Positions 1-7,950 of a stretch of 64,000 nucleotides of DNA are shown here, one piece after another. Origin of the DNA: JAABQT01 sp035459025 (GTDB lineage: Bacteria > Pseudomonadota > Gammaproteobacteria > Burkholderiales > SG8-39); contig DATHYT010000085.1 in NCBI GenBank assembly GCA_035459025.1, positions 67,355-131,354 on the forward strand. Direction: 5' to 3'. A program made the translations under genes and the position numbers. The notes beneath the pieces are model-generated. The model did no database searches, had not been told where the DNA came from, and saw nothing but the letters and a program-made list of their open reading frames with translations. Each line of letters begins with the position of its first letter. The first letter of the stretch is position 1.

Positions 1-36
1 TGAAAGCTCCTGCGTGGATGCGTCGAATGGGCGCCA

Positions 37-1158
37 TTATAAGAGCTTCAGGTCGAACGCCCGCTCCACTAGCCACGCGGCGGCCAGCAGTGCGATCGCA
101 ACGGAGCCGCCCGCGAACGCCAGGCGGCGATAGGCCCAACGACGACGCGCAAGGAACGCCGCCGGCAGAAATGCGCCGACGATTGCGAGCTGCCCAGCTT
201 CGACACCCACGTTGAAGCCGACCAGTGACACGAGCAGGGCCTCGCGCGGCAGCCCGAGGTCGGCGAGCACGCTGGCAAAGCCAAAGCCGTGCACCAGCCC
301 GAAGCCGAAAGCCACCGCCCAGCGCCGGCCGAGCACCCACGGCCTCAGGTTGTTGAGCGCGGCGAGCATGACCGAGAGCGCGATCACCGATTCGACGAGG
401 CGCGAGGGCAGCGCCACGACGCCGAGCGCCGCAAGCGACAAGGTGATGGAATGCGCCACGGTGAACGCGGTAACGATCCTGAAGACGTCCCAGAACGCGG
501 GCGCAAAGCGTGGCGCGGGCTCCCAGGCGCGCGCGCCGTAAACCAGCACTGCGGGGAGCAGAAGTGATACCAGGAACAGCGCGTGATCGATGCCGATCCA
601 GATGTGCCACACCCCCTCGCGCGCGTAATCCAGGAACTGGCGCAGGCGCGACACCGTGCCAACCGCGAGCTCGAGGCGCGGGTGGTCCGGGCCCAGCACG
701 CCGCTCGCGGTCGCGGCGCCTTGCTGCACCTGGAGCAGGCCGCGGTGCGTGGGGTCGAGGTCGGCGAACAGGCTGTAGTCGAACCGCAGGGTGCGCTGCG
801 GCGCGGCGGCGCAACGCGCCTCGAATTCCAGTACGGCGTAGGCGCCGTCGCTGTGCTCGTCGACGAGCAACCTGCGCGACTCGGCGCCGCAAGGCTGGCC
901 GTCGGCGCTCAACGCAAGCCGCGCGAACGCGTAGGCCGCTATGTCGGCCTCGCGCGCGCGCACCTCGCCCCAGGTTATGGCGCCATCGCCATCGGCATCC
1001 AGGCCGATGGCGTACTCAAGGTCGCGCAGCGCGATGTCCCACTGCCCTCGCAGCAGCGCGCCCTCGACCCGCACACGGAGATAACTGTCGCTCGGCTTGT
1101 GCGCAAGCGCCGGGCCGCCGGCGAATGCCAGCGCGAGGAACAAGACGACGGCCTTCAC
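37..1158 (-). CDS. HupE/UreJ-2 family membrane protein with an EF-hand-like loop
   Basis: 373 residues. An N-terminal signal peptide (about 1-19) is followed by a periplasmic region that starts with HKPSDSYL. At residues 54-65 there is a textbook EF-hand loop (D54, D56, D58, G59, I61, E65), so calcium binding is plausible. The C-terminal half, from about residue 180, has six or so membrane helices with conserved His-rich motifs (HIWIGIDHALF, GLVHGFGFA), typical of HupE/UreJ_2 proteins. Family members are often called nickel or cobalt permeases, but this subfamily has no proven substrate. The GTG start overlaps the TGA stop of the upstream TPR gene (GTGA), so the two are translationally coupled. 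The family call is firm; the function is not. Confidence 0.85.
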   Translation of the reverse strand: MKAVVLFLALAFAGGPALAHKPSDSYLRVRVEGALLRGQWDIALRDLEYAIGLDADGDGAITWGEVRAREADIAAYAFARLALSADGQPCGAESRRLLVDEHSDGAYAVLEFEARCAAAPQRTLRFDYSLFADLDPTHRGLLQVQQGAATASGVLGPDHPRLELAVGTVSRLRQFLDYAREGVWHIWIGIDHALFLVSLLLPAVLVYGARAWEPAPRFAPAFWDVFRIVTAFTVAHSITLSLAALGVVALPSRLVESVIALSVMLAALNNLRPWVLGRRWAVAFGFGLVHGFGFASVLADLGLPREALLVSLVGFNVGVEAGQLAIVGAFLPAAFLARRRWAYRRLAFAGGSVAIALLAAAWLVERAFDLKLL

Positions 1159-2321
1159 CGCAACTCTGCGGCTAGGCGGCGCATGCCGTCGTGCTCGAAT
1201 CCGGTTCGCGCTAGCCAGTCGAGTACCGGGGCCGCGGCGGCCGGGGCGCGCGCCGCGCGCGCCGCCCGCAGCAGTATCAGGGCATCGCGCGGCTCGCGCT
1301 GCGACTTCCAGTTCTCCGCGGCGGCGGCAAGTGCTGCACCGGCATCGCGCCGAAGCTCGAGCAGGTAGCGGGCTTCTTCCGCGAGGTGCAGCCGGTCGCC
1401 GCGCAGCGCCGCGGCGGCGAACCGCTCGGCGAGCACACGCGCCTGCTTTGCCGCTTCGGGCATACCGAGCTCGTGCATGGCGAGCGCAAGGCGCAGCAAC
1501 AGGGTGTCCGAACGGCCGCGGTCCTCGAGCAGCGCCACGACCTCGCGCTGGCGGCCCTGCTCCAGCAAGAAGTCCGCGTACGCGGCGAGCAGGAAGTTGT
1601 CGTCGATGCCGAGCGCGAGCGCGGCGCGAAAGTGATTCTCGGCCGCGGCGGCGTCGCCGAGGCGATCCGCCATTTCCGCGAGCCGCGTCTGCACCCACAG
1701 GCGTACGCCCATGTCGGCGTCGGCGTGTTGTTCGAGCGCCGCGCGCAGCCGGTCGTACGCAGCGCGCGTACGGCCCGTCGTGGCCTCGACATACGCGCTG
1801 CAGCCCGCGGCCAGCAGGTCGTCGCTCAGCGCCGCGAGCGCGGCGCATTCGCCGGCGGCCTTCCCATACTCCGCGCGCACCATGAAGATCGCCGCCCGCC
1901 ACGCACGGCCCTCGGCATTGTTGCGATCGCGCTCCAGGGCGAGCGCCAGTGCGCGCAGCGCACCGTCGAAATCGTGCCGGTACTGCCGCAACATCGCGCG
2001 CACGAGCAGTATGTCGGCAGGCGCGAGTGCCTCGTCCCAGGGCCGCAGGACCGCTTGCGCGTAGCCGACGAACCGGGGATCGCCCTGCGCCATCGCGAGG
2101 CCGAAATAGCGACGCGCGAGCGCCGCGGCAGGAGCGGGATCCTTAGGGGTGGCGGCGACACGGGCGCGCAACTGGCGCAGCGCGGCCGATTCCGGACTGT
2201 CGCGCACCAGCGACAGGCGCTCGAGGATTTCCGCATCATCCGACGGCAGGCGCGGCGCAGCCGCGGCCTGCACGGTGGCAAGGCACGTCAGTGTCCCAAT
2301 CAGGAACCTGAAGACTGTCAC
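1155..2321 (-). CDS. exported TPR-repeat protein
   Basis: 388 residues starting with GTG. Residues 1-22 form a signal peptide ending in an AAA-A region, so the protein is periplasmic or outer-membrane associated. The rest is almost wholly alpha-helical with repeated Ala-rich helical pairs of TPR spacing (for example AEYGKAAGECAALAALSDDL and the stretch around ENHFRAALALGIDDN). No catalytic motif is seen. It is coupled by a GTGA overlap to the HupE/UreJ-like gene. TPR genes next to this HupE family suggest a scaffold or chaperone for the membrane partner, but that is inference. Confidence 0.8.
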   Translation of the reverse strand: MTVFRFLIGTLTCLATVQAAAAPRLPSDDAEILERLSLVRDSPESAALRQLRARVAATPKDPAPAAALARRYFGLAMAQGDPRFVGYAQAVLRPWDEALAPADILLVRAMLRQYRHDFDGALRALALALERDRNNAEGRAWRAAIFMVRAEYGKAAGECAALAALSDDLLAAGCSAYVEATTGRTRAAYDRLRAALEQHADADMGVRLWVQTRLAEMADRLGDAAAAENHFRAALALGIDDNFLLAAYADFLLEQGRQREVVALLEDRGRSDTLLLRLALAMHELGMPEAAKQARVLAERFAAAALRGDRLHLAEEARYLLELRRDAGAALAAAAENWKSQREPRDALILLRAARAARAPAAAAPVLDWLARTGFEHDGMRRLAAELR

Positions 2322-2360
2322 GGGAAAGGGGTTAATCCCAATAATATCATGAGGTTACAA

Positions 2361-2391
2361 AAAATAGGACAAAGGCCCCCGACTCGGTCAA
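2361..2391 (-). promoter_or_regulatory. candidate promoter of the TPR-hupE pair
   Basis: On the minus strand TTGACC (2386-2391) and TATTTT (2361-2366) are separated by 19 bases, inside a locally AT-rich island that stands out from the GC-rich surroundings. The start codon of the TPR gene lies about 40 bases downstream. The spacer is longer than optimal, so this is only a candidate. Confidence 0.4.
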
Positions 2392-2481
2392 CCGCTGCGC
2401 ACGTGCGGCGTTATTGACTGCGGGAGCGTGGCGGAAGCGCTGCGCCGACCCGCTACGGTGTACACCAACTAGGAGATTTGA

Positions 2482-2667
2482 ATGAACAAGCTTCTGACTG
2501 TGATCGCCGCCGCGATGTTCGCGGCCGTTAGCGCCTCCGCCTTTGCCGCGTCGCACGCCGGCGCGCCGATGAAGGAAGGCGAGAAGAAGGTGGAGAAGAA
2601 GGCCGACAAGAAGAAGGCGGCCAAGAAGAAGGAAGCGAAGGAAGCAAAGGAAGGCGACAAGAAGTAA
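2482..2667 (+). CDS. tiny exported Lys/Ala/Glu-rich protein
   Basis: 61 residues. A clear signal peptide runs to about residue 22 (cleavage after AFA). The mature part is about 38 residues made almost only of Lys, Glu and Ala, with repeated KK and KEAK blocks, so it should be a highly basic helix or disordered peptide. A good ribosome site (AGGAG) lies 7 bases before ATG, and a strong terminator follows 15 bases after the stop, so it is a monocistronic gene. Such small Lys-rich periplasmic proteins occur in betaproteobacteria without assigned function. Its role is unknown; the gene itself is well supported. Confidence 0.75.
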   Translation: MNKLLTVIAAAMFAAVSASAFAASHAGAPMKEGEKKVEKKADKKKAAKKKEAKEAKEGDKK

Positions 2668-2682
2668 GTCGCCTCTTTCCCG

Positions 2683-2714
2683 AAAAGGGCAGGGTTGCTA
2701 CCCTGCCCTTTTTT
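2683..2714 (+). terminator. strong intrinsic terminator
   Basis: A perfect 13-bp stem (arms 2683-2695 and 2700-2712) with a TGCT loop; the 3' arm runs into six T residues. It ends the small Lys-rich gene. It stops only 7 bases before the GTG of the next gene (DUF192), so that gene must start from a promoter inside or before the terminator, or depend on read-through. Confidence 0.9.
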
Positions 2715-2721
2715 GTTGCCC

Positions 2722-3156
2722 GTGAAGCGCCTTCTCCTTGTCCTGCTGCTCGCCGCAGCCGGCGGCCATGCGCAGCAGCCCACGTTGCCGACGGTCCAGC
2801 TCGGCGCTGGCATGCACCTGATCCGCGCCGAGGTCGCCGATCACGACGCCGCCCGCGCCATGGGTCTCATGCTGCGCACCTCGCTCGCGCCCAATGGCGG
2901 CATGCTGTTCGTATTCGACGAAACCTCGGCGCACTGCATGTGGATGAAGAACACGCTGCTGCCGCTGTCGGTGGCCTTCATCGACGAGCGCGGCGCCATC
3001 GTCAACATCGCCGACATGCAGCCGCAGACCGAGGACTCGCACTGCGCGGCGCGGCCCGCGCGCTTTGCGCTGGAAATGACGCAGGGCTGGTTCGCCGCGC
3101 GCGGCATCCGCGCAGGGTTTCGCCTGCGCGGGCTGGACCAGCTCAAGCCGCGCTAG
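2722..3156 (+). CDS. DUF192 family exported protein
   Basis: 144 residues from the GTG at 2722. I chose this start because the signal peptide (KRLLLVLLLAAAGGHAQ) begins there and because an upstream TTG would lie inside the terminator. The DUF192 core follows: GLMLRTSLAPNGGMLFVF, then MWMKNTLLPLSVAFID, the family's signature Trp-Met-Lys-Asn-Thr motif. Members are small beta-rich domains, usually periplasmic in proteobacteria, without a settled function. Its stop codon directly abuts the stop of the convergent PuuD-like gene (TAGCTA). Confidence 0.85.
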   Translation: MKRLLLVLLLAAAGGHAQQPTLPTVQLGAGMHLIRAEVADHDAARAMGLMLRTSLAPNGGMLFVFDETSAHCMWMKNTLLPLSVAFIDERGAIVNIADMQPQTEDSHCAARPARFALEMTQGWFAARGIRAGFRLRGLDQLKPR

Positions 3157-3753
3157 CTACAGGCCCCCATTCTGCTGCGCCACCATGCAGTAGAGCATGG
3201 GGATCGACAGCAGCGTGTTCAGGCGCGAGGTCATGCCGGCCTTCTTTGCCGCCGCGGCCTTCTCCTCGGCGCCAACCTGCACCATGCCGAGCGCCTTCTT
3301 CTGGTTTGGCCAGATGATGAACCAGACGTTGAACGCCATCACCAGGCCGAGCCACATGCCGATGCCGATGGCGGTGAACGGGCGCTGCAGCGAGAGCGCC
3401 TGCACCAGCCAGCCGCTCATGGTGGCGAGGAGCAGGCCGGTCACGATCGTCGCCAGCGCCGCCCAGCGGAACCAGAACAGTGCCTCCGGAGCGATGACCT
3501 TGCTGATGGCGGGTTTGTGCTCGTCGGGGATCTTGGGCATCGACGGCGTCTGCACGAAGTTGAAGTACCACAACAGGCCGATCCACATCACGCCGGAGAG
3601 CACGTGCAGCCAGCGCATGAAGAACGCCCACCAGGCGTGGCTGCCCAGGTTGATCCAGGCGCCGGTCGCCTGGCCCACGATGAGCAGGATGACCACCAGC
3701 ACGACGATGCCGGCAACGATCGTGCGGCTGAGGGACGAAAGTATCGCGCCCAT
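3157..3753 (-). CDS. PuuD-like (urate hydroxylase) membrane domain protein
   Basis: 198 residues, four or five membrane helices, with the pattern of the urate hydroxylase PuuD N-terminal membrane domain: HAWWAFFMRWLHVLSGVMWIGLLWYFNFVQ, and later FNVWFIIWPNQKKALG. Full PuuD proteins carry a C-terminal cytochrome c domain. That part and any CXXCH motif are absent here, so this is the stand-alone membrane form, common in proteobacteria without purine genes nearby. An excellent ribosome site (AAAGGAGA) precedes ATG. No urate pathway gene is in the window, so urate oxidation should not be assumed. Confidence 0.75.
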   Translation of the reverse strand: MGAILSSLSRTIVAGIVVLVVILLIVGQATGAWINLGSHAWWAFFMRWLHVLSGVMWIGLLWYFNFVQTPSMPKIPDEHKPAISKVIAPEALFWFRWAALATIVTGLLLATMSGWLVQALSLQRPFTAIGIGMWLGLVMAFNVWFIIWPNQKKALGMVQVGAEEKAAAAKKAGMTSRLNTLLSIPMLYCMVAQQNGGL

Positions 3754-3786
3754 GGAAATCTCCTTTGCGTGCTTGTGGTTAAGGGC

Positions 3787-3804
3787 AAAAAAAGTCTAGC
3801 ATAG

Positions 3805-3808
<4 letters not shown>
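3787..3808 (-). terminator. terminator of the aap operon, overlapping the aapP stop codon
   Basis: On the minus strand a CTAGC/GCTAG stem with a TAT loop is followed, after AC, by seven T residues. The TAG stop of aapP (3805-3807) is part of the 5' arm. A further GGGCA/TGCCC pair flanks the stem. The stem is short, so termination may be partial. Confidence 0.55.
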
Positions 3809-4533
<725 letters not shown>

Positions 4534-4547
4534 CGGCTGGGCCACGG

Positions 4548-5642
4548 TCAGTTCTCCCTGAGGTAGTGTGCCCGGCCGCGCGCCAGCTCCCGCTCCAGAT
4601 TCTGGCTGTACTGCGACATGGCGTAGCAGAAGGCGAAATACACGAGCGAAGCGAAGATGTAGGCCTCGACGCCGAACCCGGTCCAGGCGGGCTCGGCGAT
4701 CGACACCTTGATCGAGGTGAGCAGGTCGAACAGGCCGATGATCACCACCAGCGAAGTGTCCTTGAAGAAGCCGATGAAGGTGTTCACCAGCGGCGGAATC
4801 GACACGCGCAGCGCCTGCGGCAGCACGATGAGCAGCGTCTTCTTCCAGTACGACAGGCCCATGGCGTCGGCGGCCTCGACCTGGCCCTGGGGCACCGCCT
4901 GCAGCCCGCCGCGCACCACCTCGGCCAGGTAGGCCGCCGCGAACAGGATCATCGCGATCTGCGCGCGCAGCAGCTTGTCGATGCTCAGGCCCTCGGGCAG
5001 GAACAGCGGCAGCATCACCGAGGCCATGATGAGGAGCGAGATCAGCGGCACGCCGCGGATCAGCTCGATGTAGCCGACGCACAGCACGCGCACCGCGGGC
5101 ATGTCCGAGCGCCGCCCGAGCGCGAGCACGATCGACAGCGGAAAGGCAAACGCGATGCCGATGGTGGCCAGGAGCAGCGTGAGCATCAGGCCGCCCCAGC
5201 GCTCGTTCTCCACGTACGGCAGGCCGAATACGCCGCCCCACATCAGTACGCCGATCAGCGCCAGACCGGCGAGCCACACGCCGGCGAGCGCCGGGCGCCA
5301 GAAGCGGCGCATCGCGCTCACCACGTACAGCGCGATCAGCAGCAGGATGCCGAGCGCCGGGCGCCAGTGCTGCTCGTACGGATAGGTGCCGAACAGGATA
5401 AAGCGGTGTTTTTCGGTGATCAGCGCCCAGCAGGCGCCGGCGCCGCGCGCCTCGCGGCACGGCTTGGAGTCGGGCGCGCTCCAGATGGCATTGACGAACG
5501 CCCAGTCGACGAAAGGCACGATCGCCTTCCAGGCGAGGTAGGCGAGCAGCAGCGTGGCCAGCGCGCTCGGCACGCTATAGAACAGGTTGCCGATGATCCA
5601 CGACAGCGGCGAGGCGCCCGCGGGCGCATGTCTGGCGCTCAC
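4548..5642 (-). CDS. aapM: general L-amino acid ABC transporter permease (AapM type)
   Basis: 364 residues, much longer than a minimal PAAT permease. There is an N-terminal helix, a periplasmic stretch with several Cys residues (PDSKPCREARGAGAC), then the His/Glu/Gln/Arg/opine permease core with the EAA loop ADAMGLSYWKKTLLIVLPQA. This long form is typical of AapM/BztC. The GTG start overlaps the TGA of aapQ (GTGA), giving translational coupling. With AapQ it should form the heterodimeric channel of the importer. Confidence 0.9.
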   Translation of the reverse strand: MSARHAPAGASPLSWIIGNLFYSVPSALATLLLAYLAWKAIVPFVDWAFVNAIWSAPDSKPCREARGAGACWALITEKHRFILFGTYPYEQHWRPALGILLLIALYVVSAMRRFWRPALAGVWLAGLALIGVLMWGGVFGLPYVENERWGGLMLTLLLATIGIAFAFPLSIVLALGRRSDMPAVRVLCVGYIELIRGVPLISLLIMASVMLPLFLPEGLSIDKLLRAQIAMILFAAAYLAEVVRGGLQAVPQGQVEAADAMGLSYWKKTLLIVLPQALRVSIPPLVNTFIGFFKDTSLVVIIGLFDLLTSIKVSIAEPAWTGFGVEAYIFASLVYFAFCYAMSQYSQNLERELARGRAHYLREN

Positions 5643-6856
5643 CGGCGCGCTCCCTTCAGCGCGATGCGCGCGTTGTACCAGTTCATGAACGCGGAGATCG
5701 ACAGGCTGATCGTCAGGTACACGGCCATGATCACCGCGATGCCCTCGATCGCCTGCCCGGTCTGGTTCATCGCCGTGTTGGCGATCGACACCAGGTCGGG
5801 GTAGCCGATGGCCACCGCGAGCGAGCTGTTCTTGGTGAGGTTGAGGTACTGGCTGGTCATCGGCGGCACGATGACGCGCAGCGCCTGCGGCAGGATGACC
5901 AGGCGCATGACGCGGCGCGGCCGCAGGCCGAGCGCCGCGGCGGCCTCGAACTGCCCGCGATCGACGGCGATGATGCCGGCGCGCACGATCTCGGCGATGA
6001 ACGCCGCGGTGTAGAGCGTGAGGCCCGCGAGCAGCGCGGCGAACTCCGGCGTGAGCACGCCGCCGCCCGCGAAATTGAAGCCGGCGAGCTCCGGGCGGTT
6101 GAGCGCGGTCGGCGCGCCGGCGGCCAGGAACGCGACAAGCGGCAGGCCGAGGATCAGCGCCGCACCCGTTGAGAAGACCGGGAAGATCTGCCCGGTGCGC
6201 GCCTGGCGCGCGCGCGCCCAGCGCGCGACCAGCCACGCAGCCGCAATCCCGGCGAGCAGAGTGACGCCCATCCACACATGCACCGGGTGCGAAGCGAACA
6301 CCGGGAACACGATGCCGCGATTGCTCAGGTACACGCCCGGCAGCGGGTTGAGCGCTTCGCGCGGGCCGGGCAGGTTTTCCGAGATGATCGCGTACCAGAA
6401 GAACAGCTGCACCAGCAGCGGGATGTTGCGCACCGTCTCGATGTAGCCCGAGGAGATCTTCGCGATCAGCCAGTTGTGCGACAACCGCGCCAGGCCGATC
6501 AGCGTGCCGATCAGGGTGGCGAGGACGATGCCGATCAGCGCGACGCGGAAAGTGTTGAGCAGGCCGACGACGAAGGCCTTGCGGTAGGTGTCGGCGGCGC
6601 CGTAGGCGGTGAACGGGGATTCGCCAATCTCGAATCCCGCTTCGCGGCCGAGGAAGCCGAAACCGCTCGCGATCTTGCGCACCTCGAGGTTGTGCGCGGT
6701 GTTGCTGGCGAGGTACCAGACCCCCAGCAGCACCGCCGCGACCAGCGCCACCTGGTAGATGAGGGCGCGGACTCCCGGGTTGTTGAGCGACCAAGACGCG
6801 CGCCGCTTGGCTGCGGCGCGCGCCCCCTGTCTGCTGTCGCCCGCCACGGGGCGCAA
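5639..6856 (-). CDS. aapQ: general L-amino acid ABC transporter permease (AapQ type)
   Basis: About 405 residues. N-terminal helix after a basic stretch (AAAKRRASW), a long periplasmic insert, then the permease core with EAA loop AAALGLRPRRVMRLVILPQA and the C-terminal SISAFMNWYN region. Length and order match AapQ/BztB. The annotated start is a TTG at 6856; a GTG at 6847 is equally possible, and neither has a convincing ribosome site. The gene follows the binding-protein gene by about 13 bases and overlaps aapM by 4. Confidence 0.88.
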   Translation of the reverse strand: MRPVAGDSRQGARAAAKRRASWSLNNPGVRALIYQVALVAAVLLGVWYLASNTAHNLEVRKIASGFGFLGREAGFEIGESPFTAYGAADTYRKAFVVGLLNTFRVALIGIVLATLIGTLIGLARLSHNWLIAKISSGYIETVRNIPLLVQLFFWYAIISENLPGPREALNPLPGVYLSNRGIVFPVFASHPVHVWMGVTLLAGIAAAWLVARWARARQARTGQIFPVFSTGAALILGLPLVAFLAAGAPTALNRPELAGFNFAGGGVLTPEFAALLAGLTLYTAAFIAEIVRAGIIAVDRGQFEAAAALGLRPRRVMRLVILPQALRVIVPPMTSQYLNLTKNSSLAVAIGYPDLVSIANTAMNQTGQAIEGIAVIMAVYLTISLSISAFMNWYNARIALKGARR

Positions 6857-6869
6857 CTGTCGGTGCGTT

Positions 6870-7880
6870 CTAGCGCAGAGGCGGCGCGTACATCAGGCCG
6901 CCCTGGGTCCACAGGTTGTTGATGCCGCGGTCGAAGCCGAGGGGGGTGAGGTTGGCGTCAAACGATTCGCCGTAGTTGCCCACCTGCTTGACGACGTTGT
7001 AGGCCCAGCGTGCGTCCAGCCCCAGCATCTTGCCGATGTCTCCGGTGGCGCCGACGAAGCGCTGCACCGACGGGTTGGTGCTCGACACCTGCGAGTCGAT
7101 GTTCTTCGAGGACAGGCCCAGCTCCTCGGCCTCGAGCATGGCGAACAGCGTCCACTTGACGACGTCGAACCAGCGGTCATCGCCGTGACGCACCACCGGC
7201 CCGAGCGGCTCCTTGGAGATGACCTCGGGCAGGATCACGTGATCGGCCGGGTTGGGCGCGCGCGAGGCGCGCGTCGAAACGAGGCCCGAGACGTCGGTGG
7301 TGAACACGTCGCAGCGGCCCGAGAAGTAGGCGTTGGTGACTTCCTCGAGCTTCTCGATCACCACGGGCTTGAAGCTCATCTTGTTGGCGCGGAAATAGTC
7401 GGCGAGATTGAGCTCGGTGGTGGTGCCGGGCTGCACGCAGATGGTGGCGCCGTTCAATTGCTTCGCGCTCTTCACGCCGAGCTTCTTCGGCACCATGAAG
7501 CCCTGGCCGTCGTAGTAATTCACGCCGACGAAATTCAGGCCGAGGCTGGTGTCGCGGCTGACCGTCCAGGTGGTGTTGCGCGCCAGCACGTCGATCTCGC
7601 CCGACTGCAGCGCCGTGAAGCGCTGCTGCGCGGTGAGCGGCGTGTAGCGCACCTTGGTGGCGTCGCCGAAAACAGCGGCCGCGACCCCGCGGCAGGTATC
7701 GACGTCGATGCCCTTCCATACGCCACGCGAGTCCGGCTGGGAGAACCCGGCCAGGCCGGTGTTGACGCCGCACTGCACGTAGCCCTTGGACTTGACCGCG
7801 TCGAGCGTGGACTGGGCATGCAGCGTGCCGCTCGCCAGCGCGGCGACGGCGCAGGCGGCAATCGTAATGCGAGCATTCAT
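6870..7880 (-). CDS. aapJ: amino acid ABC transporter substrate-binding protein (AapJ type)
   Basis: 336 residues. Signal peptide to about residue 22 (cleavage after LHA), then SBP_bac_3 fold: LDAVKSKGYVQCGVNTGLAGFS, RYTPLTAQQRFTALQSGEIDVLARNTTWT and VCVQPGTTTELNLADYF-like segments characteristic of AapJ. It captures amino acids in the periplasm for AapQMP. A GGGGGA ribosome site lies before ATG. As the first gene of the operon it is normally made in excess over the membrane parts. The promoter should be in 7881-7950, but I see no clear hexamers. Confidence 0.92.
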   Translation of the reverse strand: MNARITIAACAVAALASGTLHAQSTLDAVKSKGYVQCGVNTGLAGFSQPDSRGVWKGIDVDTCRGVAAAVFGDATKVRYTPLTAQQRFTALQSGEIDVLARNTTWTVSRDTSLGLNFVGVNYYDGQGFMVPKKLGVKSAKQLNGATICVQPGTTTELNLADYFRANKMSFKPVVIEKLEEVTNAYFSGRCDVFTTDVSGLVSTRASRAPNPADHVILPEVISKEPLGPVVRHGDDRWFDVVKWTLFAMLEAEELGLSSKNIDSQVSSTNPSVQRFVGATGDIGKMLGLDARWAYNVVKQVGNYGESFDANLTPLGFDRGINNLWTQGGLMYAPPLR

Positions 7881-7950
7881 GGAATCCCCCTCCGTGGGTA
7901 AGGTACGTGGCAGTCTAGTCGCGCCGACGCATGCTTGGCAACCATCGCCC

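Noticed and set aside
3157..3753. Calling this gene urate hydroxylase
   Set aside because: The cytochrome c domain is missing and no purine pathway genes are near; only the membrane domain similarity is supported.
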